Of a stretch of DNA of 9,182 nucleotides, positions 1-6,918 are shown piece after piece. Position numbers and translations under genes: made by a program. How positions within the stretch are numbered: position 1 is the first letter of the stretch; the number at the start of each line of letters is the position of its first letter. Source of the stretch: Campylobacter sp. (GTDB lineage: Bacteria > Campylobacterota > Campylobacteria > Campylobacterales > Campylobacteraceae); contig JAJQAF010000079.1 of NCBI GenBank assembly GCA_021203945.1, forward strand, positions 1 through 9,182, read 5' to 3'. The notes beneath the pieces are model-generated. The model was not told where the DNA came from. It made no database searches and saw only the letters and a list, made by a program, of their open reading frames with translations.

Positions 1-2
1 GA

Positions 3-3000
3 GCAGGATTAGGCGGTATCATAGACAACGCCCCGGCACAACAAACCATAAATAATAACATAGATTTAAATCAAGCCGTAAATGCGGGCGGAGCAAGATT
101 TTTAGACGATTTAGGAGGCTCGGCGGTTTTTGGGGCGGGCGGCAAAATGTTAAAGGCGGCTACACCAAGCTTAAAAAAGGCAATGCCATACGTAGCCGAA
201 TATGCGGGCAAAGCATATGATTTTTTACCCACTTCAAAGGTAGCCTCGCACGTTTTTACGGATAATGCAAGCGGAGCAAAGCAAGCGTTGGCAAAAATAT
301 TAGGCGGAGACGACGAAGTGTTAAAGGCAAACACGAAAGCAAGGCAAAGCTTAGGGGACGACGCTTTTAATAACTTTGCAAACTCAAACGCAAGTTTTAG
401 CATACCGCAAACAAAGAGCCAAAAGCTAAACAAAGGTATAAATTACGCTAACGATAAAATTTTAATCCCGGTTCAAGAGGGCATTAAACGCATAATACAA
501 GGCAAAGAAAAGTTAAGCGAGCAAGAAGCCGATATGCTACTTACTTCGCTATCTCACGATAACGGAGCTAAAATAATAACCCAAGCCATAGCCGAAGACC
601 CGGACGCATTTGAAGCAAGTAGTAAAATCTTAACAAATCTAAATCAAAACACCGCCGGAGCTATCAAACAAGAGCTAAAAGATAGCACACCGGCACCGCA
701 AATTTTAGAGCGATACGAAAAGCGAGTTAAAGACGAATACGCTCAAGTAATGAAAGAATTAGGAAGCATATTTGACGAAAGTGTCGGCGTAGATTTGGCA
801 AAGGCAAAATTTGACCTACTCAAAGCCGTAAAACAAGGCTTACCGGGAGCAAGCGGATATGTTAAACAAATTTCAACGCTTTTAACCGATAATCAAGGCT
901 TTAACGGACTTATTAAAGCTCGCAACTATATCAGCCACGATATATCGCAACTCGGCAAGATAGCAGATACGCCAAGCTATGACCGCATAAAAATCTTATC
1001 GGAGATTAAAAATCAAATAGACGCAAGCGTTGAAAATCTTTTCGCTCAATATGAAAAGGCAAATCCGAATTTAAGCGTTAAAGCAAGCGAGCTTTTAAAA
1101 ACGGCAAGAAGCGATTATAAAGCTTACAAAGAGTTAGAGCAAAGCGACCTTTACAAACGTTTAACAAGCGGATTTAAAAATAGCGATGATTTATTAAATG
1201 CGATGATAAAAGGAGCGGATAATCAAACGGGCTTAAATTTACAGCAAGCTTTAAGCACACTAAACAACAAAGAAGCCGCACAGCTGGAAAGCTCACTACT
1301 AAACGGCTTACTGGACCGCTATACAAAAGACGGCATAACCGATTTTAAAGGCTTATACGAGCAAATCGGCAAGCTACCATTATCAAGCGATAGGGCATTA
1401 AGCATAAAAGCCGGTTTAGAACAAAATTTACCGATACTAAAAAACACGGGCGAAATACTAAAAAGCATAAGGCAGATGACGCCAAAGACGGAAGAGCTAA
1501 ATCAAGGACCAAGCACACACGTATCAAGTGCCATTAAAACGATGCGTCGTAATTTTTTAGTTAATAAGCTAAAATCGTTAATACCTATGCTAGGCAACAA
1601 TCAAGCTCTTAAAAATCACATAGCAAGAGCTTTAAAAAATGCAGGCGATTTAAATATCGTTATTAAAAATATTGATGAAATACCGCTTAAAAACTTAGAC
1701 AGCGATACGGTAAAAGCCCTTAAAGTGTTTAGAGATGAAGTCATACCGCACGCAAGGCAAATCGTAAGGCAAAGTAAGGACGATATAGGTCAAAACACGC
1801 TTAAGGGCGAAAATTTTATGATGAAAAAAGAGGGAGCGGCAAAGACGGATTACAATGTAAAAGTAAGCATAGATGATTGGGTAAAAGAATTGGCGCAGAT
1901 AAACAACAATGAATTATCTGCAAATTTGTTTATTCTACAACAAAAACACCCTGAATTTTTTAAAAAGCCCGCCGATGTTTATCGTCTGCTAATTGAGATA
2001 AAAAACAATCCGACGCATTTTTTCAAAAATAACCGCCCCGATATGGCTTTAATAGCAAAGGAATTGAATAGCGGCGGATTAGGGAAAATGGCAATCGGTA
2101 AAGAAAATGGTATAGCAGGACACATCACAAAAAGTTCAAATACAAATGAGTTAAAAAGATTACAAGAAAGCAATAAAAAACAGCTAGGGGTAGGGGCGCC
2201 GCACCCTACACTCCAACGTGCTGACGATAGTCAGGTCGGACTGACGGCTGGTGAAAAATCACATTCCCTAGCTTTTAATGAAAATAATCTATCAAAATCC
2301 CCTTTAAACCCTGCTGAATTTAAAACACCGAATGATTACATTAAAGCCGTGCAAGCAAAAGGCATAGAGCTAACGGACAATAAAAGAATACAGCTTACCA
2401 AGCGGTGGCAAGAGGCAAGAAACGCTAATAAGCTTTTCACACAAGAAGATACAAGTTTAAACGAAGCACTAAAAGAGCTGAATAAAGAATATGACGTAGA
2501 ACGCTTTTTAAACGATAGAGCGGATATTTATGCAACACAGATAAGATACGGTAATCAATTAGTCCAAAAGGGCTATATAAATTCATATAACAACGGCAAA
2601 GGCTGGGAATGGGAACGCATACCGACACTAACCGAGAAAAATTATAATTCCGATTTTACCATCTCAAAAAAAGACGTGAGCAGATTAAGAAGCGGCAAGG
2701 CTGATAGTGAGCTTATAACAAAGCTTAAAAATGATTTGGAGGGTGGAGATTATCAAGGCTATGACTATAACCGCAAAACCAAAACCGTGCAAGAAATAGA
2801 AAATTTCACAGATGAAGCAAGCAGAGCTATTGAAAACGAGCGTTTAAAAAATATAGACGGCAAAGATAAAAGCACCGATTGGGCTTATATCAGTAGCCAT
2901 AACTTAATCGGCACAGGGCTTTTAAGCGGAAGTATCGCAGGCGTGGAGCGTGATAAAAACGGTAATGTTATCGGCATTGACCCTATGAAATTTGCATTAG

Positions 3001-3680
3001 GCTTTTTAGGCGGGGCGGCTGGAACGGCGAGCTTTATGAAAGCACAGGCATTTATCGCTAAAAATCCGCAGATAAAGCAAATAGTAAAAGAGCAAGTAAC
3101 GGACGCCTTAAAAGACGGCTGGGCTAGTGCTATTAAAAAATATCCGGCATTAAAATCGGCAGAGTTAAGACATCTTATAGTATCTGATGAAGCGGTTAAA
3201 AATGAAATACGTGGCGTTTATAATGTAACCTATAATGGCAAGAATGCAACAAGAGTATTTAAAGATTTAGAAAATTTAAAAGAAGCATTAATGTTTGAAA
3301 AGGGCAATAAAAATAAAGGTGGCAAACATATACGCATAGCACATATGGAAGATGAAAGCAAAGAGGGTTATATAACTAAACAAGAGTTGCTAAAATTGGG
3401 TTTGAGTGTGCGTAATTTTTTAGCTAAATATGACCCTTTTATTGATAAAAACGGCGCAAGTCTTTATGAGTGGAGTGAAAATGGAGTAAATTTTAGGCTT
3501 GTGATAAATAAACCGGCAGAGGCGGCGACTCACTCCCGCCCTCCTATGCCTGATGAAATCATAACATTTTATTCTGATAGAAATCTAAAAGACGGCAAGA
3601 AATTTGAGTTTAAAAACCCGGTCTTACGAAAAGAAGCTCAAACGCTACCCCAAATGCTAAAACGATATAAAAATAATTAG
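3..3680 (+). CDS. Large phage polyvalent-type protein with two BECR-like nuclease regions (5' truncated)
   Basis: The frame is open from base 3, so the ATG at 147 is internal and at least 1225 residues of a longer protein are visible. The visible N-terminus (bases 3-190) is Gly/Ala-rich and hydrophobic. A long, charged, helix-rich region follows to about base 1850. Bases 1980-2160 resemble a Barnase/EndoU/ColicinE5/RelE-type (BECR) nuclease found in phage polyvalent proteins: a run IKNNPTHFF, then IGKENGIAGHI with a His at 2121-2123. A second Gly-rich hydrophobic stretch (LGFLGGAAGTASF, near 2997-3038) precedes a C-terminal BECR-like domain (about 3165-3670) with GGKHIRIAH (His codons 3327 and 3342) and ITFYSDRN (3561-3584). 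Known: such proteins are often packaged and injected. Inferred: this one is an internal virion or injected effector. It lies directly before the capsid gene, where a scaffold is often found. The nuclease calls rest on motif resemblance only; catalytic residues are not proven. Confidence 0.7.
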   Translation, partial: AGLGGIIDNAPAQQTINNNIDLNQAVNAGGARFLDDLGGSAVFGAGGKMLKAATPSLKKAMPYVAEYAGKAYDFLPTSKVASHVFTDNASGAKQALAKILGGDDEVLKANTKARQSLGDDAFNNFANSNASFSIPQTKSQKLNKGINYANDKILIPVQEGIKRIIQGKEKLSEQEADMLLTSLSHDNGAKIITQAIAEDPDAFEASSKILTNLNQNTAGAIKQELKDSTPAPQILERYEKRVKDEYAQVMKELGSIFDESVGVDLAKAKFDLLKAVKQGLPGASGYVKQISTLLTDNQGFNGLIKARNYISHDISQLGKIADTPSYDRIKILSEIKNQIDASVENLFAQYEKANPNLSVKASELLKTARSDYKAYKELEQSDLYKRLTSGFKNSDDLLNAMIKGADNQTGLNLQQALSTLNNKEAAQLESSLLNGLLDRYTKDGITDFKGLYEQIGKLPLSSDRALSIKAGLEQNLPILKNTGEILKSIRQMTPKTEELNQGPSTHVSSAIKTMRRNFLVNKLKSLIPMLGNNQALKNHIARALKNAGDLNIVIKNIDEIPLKNLDSDTVKALKVFRDEVIPHARQIVRQSKDDIGQNTLKGENFMMKKEGAAKTDYNVKVSIDDWVKELAQINNNELSANLFILQQKHPEFFKKPADVYRLLIEIKNNPTHFFKNNRPDMALIAKELNSGGLGKMAIGKENGIAGHITKSSNTNELKRLQESNKKQLGVGAPHPTLQRADDSQVGLTAGEKSHSLAFNENNLSKSPLNPAEFKTPNDYIKAVQAKGIELTDNKRIQLTKRWQEARNANKLFTQEDTSLNEALKELNKEYDVERFLNDRADIYATQIRYGNQLVQKGYINSYNNGKGWEWERIPTLTEKNYNSDFTISKKDVSRLRSGKADSELITKLKNDLEGGDYQGYDYNRKTKTVQEIENFTDEASRAIENERLKNIDGKDKSTDWAYISSHNLIGTGLLSGSIAGVERDKNGNVIGIDPMKFALGFLGGAAGTASFMKAQAFIAKNPQIKQIVKEQVTDALKDGWASAIKKYPALKSAELRHLIVSDEAVKNEIRGVYNVTYNGKNATRVFKDLENLKEALMFEKGNKNKGGKHIRIAHMEDESKEGYITKQELLKLGLSVRNFLAKYDPFIDKNGASLYEWSENGVNFRLVINKPAEAATHSRPPMPDEIITFYSDRNLKDGKKFEFKNPVLRKEAQTLPQMLKRYKNN
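2182..2273 (+). repeat. GC-rich multi-hairpin element inserted in frame in the polyvalent gene
   Basis: By my hand count this 92-bp block is about 58% G+C, inside an AT-rich gene. It is bounded by a perfect 8-bp inverted repeat, agctaggg (2182-2189) and ccctagct (2266-2273). Inside lie gtaggg/ccctac (2190-2195 and 2204-2209, 8-nt loop), ctgac-gata-gtcag (2221-2234), an alternative pairing gtcag/ctgac (2230-2234 with 2241-2245), and gtga-aaaa-tcac (2251-2262). The outer stem therefore encloses three arms. It reads through in frame as a Gly/Pro/Asp-rich linker just after the first nuclease-like region. It resembles palindromic elements that insert into coding regions, but its family is not recognised and its exact ends are inferred. 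Confidence 0.5.
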
Positions 3681-3784
3681 CGGAGTATTTTGCTTTAAAT
3701 TTAGTAAATAGTCTTTTTTTGTAGTAGAAAATGGACTGGTAAAAAGTCATAATACATAAAATTTACCAAAAAAGGAGCTAAACA
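3681..3784 (+). promoter_or_regulatory. Intergenic region upstream of capsid gene: possible promoter, operator and RBS
   Basis: This is the only sizeable gap between genes in the window. It holds a T-rich run (3714-3720) and a -10-like cataat (3748-3753), compatible with Campylobacter vegetative promoters, which often lack a clear -35 box. A perfect 7-bp inverted repeat, tggtaaa (3737-3743) and tttacca (3762-3768), flanks the -10-like box and could be an operator or an mRNA hairpin. A strong Shine-Dalgarno AAGGAG (3772-3777) sits 7 nt before the capsid ATG. No clear terminator for the upstream gene is visible. A separate promoter would fit the high expression capsid protein needs, but this is inference. 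Confidence 0.4.
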
Positions 3785-4768
3785 ATGGCAATCACTTCAA
3801 CCGGATTTCAATCACCGGCAACACAAAGAGTCGGCTTAAAGCCTAGCGTATATGATAGTATCATCTTGATCGGAGCGGAGGAAACGCCTATGCTTAGTCT
3901 TATAGGCACAAGCACCGTTAAAGGCGTAAAACATAGCTGGATAACAGACACCATAAGACCGCCGAAGAAAAACGCTCAACTTGAAATAAGCGACTTCGTA
4001 GGCGATGAAAAAAGCACAAAGCAATCGCTTTATAACGACGTGCAAATTTTCACAAATGAGGTAAGCGTATCAAAGACTATGCAACACGCTTTAACTTACG
4101 GCGGCAAAGAGATGGAGTATCAAACGGCAAAAAAGGCAAAAGAACATAAGCTGGATATGGAATACGCACTATTCGGCTTAGGCAGAGATAGCGACGTTAA
4201 AAAAAGCGTTTTTAAAGCACCGACGGCAAGAACGGATAGTATTGCGGGCGAAATGGCAGGGCTATTTCACTATGTGGCAAATGGAGCGAACACCTTTAGC
4301 TCAGGCAAGCGTGGTAATGTTTTAGCATACGACACTTCGGGCAATTGGACGGGCACAGCAACCACGCTCACAGAGGACATAATACACCAAATTCTGCAAA
4401 GAATTTGGGATAGCGGTGCAACACCAAAAGACGTCTTTATCGGGGCGGAGCTTAAAAAAGCTATAAATAAGATAGCCCAAAGACAATTCGGCAACGAAAC
4501 TAAGCTAAACACTAGCGTCGTAAGTCTTTCAACCGACTTCGGCGTGATAAATTTTAGACTTCATCGCTTTTTATCCGCTCAATATAAGCTGGACGACGTG
4601 TTGATAGCCGGCGATTTTAGTTATGCTAAACACGGCTTATTCGCCCCGACTGAGATAGAGGAGGTTAAAACTTCAAAAACGGCTAAACAAAAGAGATACT
4701 ATACCGAAAGTTGTTTAGAGGTTAGAAATCCGGAGGCTTTTGCAATCGGCGTAGGTTTAAAGGCTTAA
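3785..4768 (+). CDS. Major capsid protein, SU10-type (DUF5309 family)
   Basis: This 327-residue protein is the expected size for an HK97-fold major capsid protein of the SU10 family. The N-terminus fits the family: a Gly/Thr/Ser-rich opening, then an AEETPMLSLIG stretch (residues 31-41) like the usual DTP-containing segment, and a HSWITDTIRPP segment (50-60) that matches the family's conserved F/W-W-x-x-D-x-L pattern. The centre (about 110-130) is a charged helix, as in the HK97 spine helix, and the C-terminal half is beta-rich. The start is set by AAGGAG 7 nt upstream. No scaffold or protease gene precedes it, only the large polyvalent gene. A probable head-tail adaptor follows two bases after its stop. 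The protein assembles the icosahedral shell. Family assignment is from remembered pattern, not from a search. Confidence 0.85.
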   Translation: MAITSTGFQSPATQRVGLKPSVYDSIILIGAEETPMLSLIGTSTVKGVKHSWITDTIRPPKKNAQLEISDFVGDEKSTKQSLYNDVQIFTNEVSVSKTMQHALTYGGKEMEYQTAKKAKEHKLDMEYALFGLGRDSDVKKSVFKAPTARTDSIAGEMAGLFHYVANGANTFSSGKRGNVLAYDTSGNWTGTATTLTEDIIHQILQRIWDSGATPKDVFIGAELKKAINKIAQRQFGNETKLNTSVVSLSTDFGVINFRLHRFLSAQYKLDDVLIAGDFSYAKHGLFAPTEIEEVKTSKTAKQKRYYTESCLEVRNPEAFAIGVGLKA

Positions 4769-4770
4769 CC

Positions 4771-5139
4771 TTGCTTTGTATCCGTGCTAAAGAGATACTG
4801 GCGCATAAAATCACTGGGGGCAAAAAGCTCCCTGATGATAATCTGCTAAGTGAGTTGTTTTTGGAAGCTATGCTTTTTATCTGTGATAAATGCGAACCGG
4901 GCGAACTGCTTAGAGGCGCAAGAAACAATGAAGCGATATATCGCAATGTTAATGACGATATATTTTTAATCATACCCAGTAAGCCGAATTTCAGCGATAA
5001 AAACGAGCATTTGCAAATAGATGAGAGCCTAAGTTATGCCGTAATAAACTATGTCATATTTTTACTTAGTCAAGATGAATTTTATAGGAGGCTGGCGCTT
5101 GAAACCATAGCCGACTATATAGCAAAACATAGGGGATAG
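4771..5139 (+). CDS. Probable head-tail adaptor (neck) protein, TTG start
   Basis: This is a 122-residue, mostly helical protein directly after the capsid gene. The N-terminal part has LPDDNLLSELFLEAMLFICD (about residues 20-39), which resembles phage adaptor proteins of the DUF6682 type, where a short loop leads into a helix of subunit contacts. The C-terminal part, with LQIDESLSYAVINYVIFLLS (about 82-101) followed by a last helix, also fits small adaptors that bind under the portal. No ATG or GTG occurs in frame between the stop at 4723 and the TTG at 4771. AAAGG at 4759-4763 lies a suitable 7 nt upstream, so TTG is the preferred start. The 2-nt gap to the capsid stop suggests coupled translation. 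Adaptor is inferred from position and helical pattern; another minor head protein remains possible. Confidence 0.5.
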   Translation: MLCIRAKEILAHKITGGKKLPDDNLLSELFLEAMLFICDKCEPGELLRGARNNEAIYRNVNDDIFLIIPSKPNFSDKNEHLQIDESLSYAVINYVIFLLSQDEFYRRLALETIADYIAKHRG

Positions 5140-5140
5140 T

Positions 5141-5290
5141 ATGGGTAATTTCAGCTTTACGCCCAAACAAAGTCAAATCCTAAAAGAACTTAGCCGATTT
5201 GATTTACTTAAATTTTTTAAAGATAACGCGGAAAAATTCAGGCAAATCAAACAGAATATGAAAAAGGACGCAAATGCTAAGCATAAATGA
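5141..5290 (+). CDS. Small basic 49-residue protein before the tail fibre
   Basis: ATG at 5141 lies 1 nt after the adaptor stop and has AGGGG (5131-5135) in front. The frame gives 49 residues, beginning MGNFSFTPKQ and ending in a Lys-rich tail (QNMKKDANAKHK). It is amphipathic and helical, with no membrane segment or cysteine. Its last 17 nt overlap the fibre start at 5274, and the fibre's AAGGA signal (5264-5268) lies inside it, so it probably couples translation of adaptor and fibre. I do not recognise a family. Possible roles are a small neck or tail-joining protein, or a leader peptide serving mainly for coupling. The good ribosome binding site and exact fit between neighbours favour a real gene. 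Confidence 0.6.
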   Translation: MGNFSFTPKQSQILKELSRFDLLKFFKDNAEKFRQIKQNMKKDANAKHK

Positions 5291-6506
5291 ACTAAAGCTT
5301 GCAAATCAAACGCTGGAAGCCTTACAATGGCTTTTAAACGAACTAAGCGAGATTGAAAGCTTAGTAAAAGAGATAAAAAATAGTAATGGCGGCGGCGATG
5401 TAACCTCCGATAGCATAATCTTAAAAATGAACGAGATAAGCGCAAAAATAGACGAACAGCAACAAAGATTGACAAACGATTTAAACGCATTTGAAACCAA
5501 AAGAGCGGAGCTAAACACGCTAAACGCCCAAAGCTACGATTTATTAACGCAAGCGCAAAATTTACTAAAAAATGCGGACATATATGAGAACTTAAAAAAA
5601 TCTCAAGCGTTATTTAGCGAGCTGGAAAGCTTAAAAGAGCAGTTGGCACAATCAATCAAGGATAACGATACGACAAATTTAAAAAATGAGTTGTCGGCAA
5701 ATTTAGCACAAGCTAAGAGCGATTTAAACGCAAGCATAGACACAAAATTAGGCAAAGCGGATACGGCGCAAAATAGCACTAAGCTAAACAACGTAACAGC
5801 CGATAAATACGCTTTAAAGACCGATATTAAGACATACGACTTAAGTCCTTACGCTAAAATGACGGACGTAAATACGGCTTTAAACAATAAGCTTGATAAA
5901 ACCGCCCAAGCCGGCGATAGTGCCAAATTAGGCGGGCTTGCCGCCTCGTCATATCTAACTAAAACAGATACGGGCATAGCCAATAACGCGTCTCCGCTTT
6001 TAAGCAACATAGATAGCTTTGATACTCCTACAGGCTTTTATAGGGTAAGCCACGCAGACACGGCAGGGACGTTGCCTCCTACGTTTAAAGAAAGACAACT
6101 TCACGGATTTTTAATAGTAGAGAGAATAGATAGTAACTGGATAAAGCAAACCTTAACTTCTTTTGCGGATAGCTCTAGGATTTGGGTAAGAGCTAATAGC
6201 GCAATAGGCGTTTGGGGAGACTGGGAATATATCCATACCAACAGAATTTTAAACAAAAATAGCCTTGTCGTGGATTTAAACCTAGCCGATAACTTTGAGC
6301 TAACTCCCGGCGATAATGGAGTTCTTACTTTACAAAATGGCATAAGAGGACAAAGTGGGGTTATTATAATAAATGGTGCGGACACAAAGATAACAGGTTA
6401 CGCCCCTAATCTCATCTTTAACAAAGTGCCGACCGGTCTTGATAAAGCTCAGGCTTTCTCTTATTTTGTTCTTAGCAATACCCATATAATAATGAGAAAG
6501 GTCTAG
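5274..6506 (+). CDS. Tail fibre protein with coiled coil, fibre repeats and pyocin-knob-like region
   Basis: 410 residues with a modular layout typical of trimeric tail fibres. Residues 1-160 are heptad-rich coiled coil, broken by a Gly/Asn stretch at 36-42. Residues 158-232 hold two related 27-residue fibre repeats (K-L-x-K ... K-L ... Y-x-x-K-T-D). Residues 249-322 resemble the pyocin-knob region: TPTGFYRVSH at the start, HGFLIVERIDSNWIKQTLTS in the middle and WGDWEYIHTNRI at the end. The last 85 residues are beta-rich with an ITGYAPNLIFNKVP segment and probably form a tip domain. Role: host recognition at the distal end of the particle. It overlaps the 49-residue gene by 17 nt. Receptor and exact fold cannot be read from the sequence. 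The fibre/knob class is well supported by repeats and motifs, though not by a search. Confidence 0.82.
   Translation: MLSINELKLANQTLEALQWLLNELSEIESLVKEIKNSNGGGDVTSDSIILKMNEISAKIDEQQQRLTNDLNAFETKRAELNTLNAQSYDLLTQAQNLLKNADIYENLKKSQALFSELESLKEQLAQSIKDNDTTNLKNELSANLAQAKSDLNASIDTKLGKADTAQNSTKLNNVTADKYALKTDIKTYDLSPYAKMTDVNTALNNKLDKTAQAGDSAKLGGLAASSYLTKTDTGIANNASPLLSNIDSFDTPTGFYRVSHADTAGTLPPTFKERQLHGFLIVERIDSNWIKQTLTSFADSSRIWVRANSAIGVWGDWEYIHTNRILNKNSLVVDLNLADNFELTPGDNGVLTLQNGIRGQSGVIIINGADTKITGYAPNLIFNKVPTGLDKAQAFSYFVLSNTHIIMRKV
5745..5969 (+). repeat. Two diverged 27-residue fibre repeats
   Basis: Fibre residues 158-184 (bases 5745-5825) and 206-232 (5889-5969) share the spaced pattern K-L-x-K, a central K-L, then Y-x-x-K-T-D, each exactly 27 residues long and separated by 21 residues. 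Similar repeats, often with a KLGG core, build the shaft of many phage tail fibres. DNA identity between the copies is low, so this is an old protein repeat rather than a recent duplication. Confidence 0.65.
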
Positions 6507-6508
6507 TA

Positions 6509-6916
6509 ATGCACTATATGCTTTTGACGGAGGCAAAGAGCCCAAACGTAACAGGGGTGCTCTATGACAACAAAAACGCAAGCGGGCTTTATAATTCTAG
6601 TGCTAGGGCCTCTTTGATAACCCTTGAGAAACTTAACGAAGGTTTTGATGGTATATTAGCTATTGAGCTGAGCACTGATGATTATGACACTCAGTTATAC
6701 TTGGAATTTAGATGCAATGTAACTGTAACTATGGACACCTCGATTAGCAAAGACGTTACTGTTATTGCTCGCGTTAATGAACGCTTATCAGGGGGCAAGT
6801 TATATACAAGAGAGTATCAGCTACGAGTTAAGCTTGTTAATAACGTCTTAGGTATAGGTGAGGCAGGCCATATAACGGGCTGGCAAAAAATAAAAATAAC
6901 GGCAAGGGAGAAATAA
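6509..6916 (+). CDS. Unrecognised 135-residue beta-rich protein after the tail fibre
   Basis: I do not recognise a family. The protein is hydrophilic and looks beta-rich: alternating strands such as LYLEFRCNVTVTMD (about 63-76) and DVTVIARVN (81-90) suggest a small beta-sandwich. It has no signal peptide or membrane helix, and a single Cys. The start at 6509 has AAAGG (6497-6501) 7 nt upstream; a second Met at residue 4 (base 6518) is a possible alternative. It begins 2 nt after the fibre stop and ends 2 nt before the next gene, so it is cotranscribed with tail genes. Position and strand-rich pattern suggest a fibre tip, receptor-binding cap or fibre chaperone, but this is only inference from context. 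Confidence 0.6.
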   Translation: MHYMLLTEAKSPNVTGVLYDNKNASGLYNSSARASLITLEKLNEGFDGILAIELSTDDYDTQLYLEFRCNVTVTMDTSISKDVTVIARVNERLSGGKLYTREYQLRVKLVNNVLGIGEAGHITGWQKIKITAREK

Positions 6917-6918
6917 CG

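Noticed and set aside
147..149. ATG at 147 as the start of the large gene
   Set aside because: The frame is open from base 3 with protein-like Gly/Ala-rich sequence and there is no good ribosome binding site before 147, so the real start is upstream of the window.
71..433. 120-residue frame on the minus strand
   Set aside because: It lies fully inside the large + strand gene, has a low-complexity Ala/Phe/Pro/Ser composition typical of an antisense shadow, and fits no operon.
2182..2273. tRNA gene, because of the cloverleaf-like arms
   Set aside because: There is no T-loop GTTCRA consensus, the anticodon-like arm has a 4-nt loop instead of 7, and the arm spacing is wrong.
4813..4833. Hairpin gggggc-aaaaa-gctccc at the start of the adaptor gene
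   Set aside because: It contains a mismatch, lies in coding sequence and has no U-tract; probably chance.
5173..5518. Two overlapping minus-strand frames opposite the fibre N-terminus
   Set aside because: Leu/Ser/Phe-rich antisense images of the coiled-coil codons, with no plausible ribosome binding site or neighbours.
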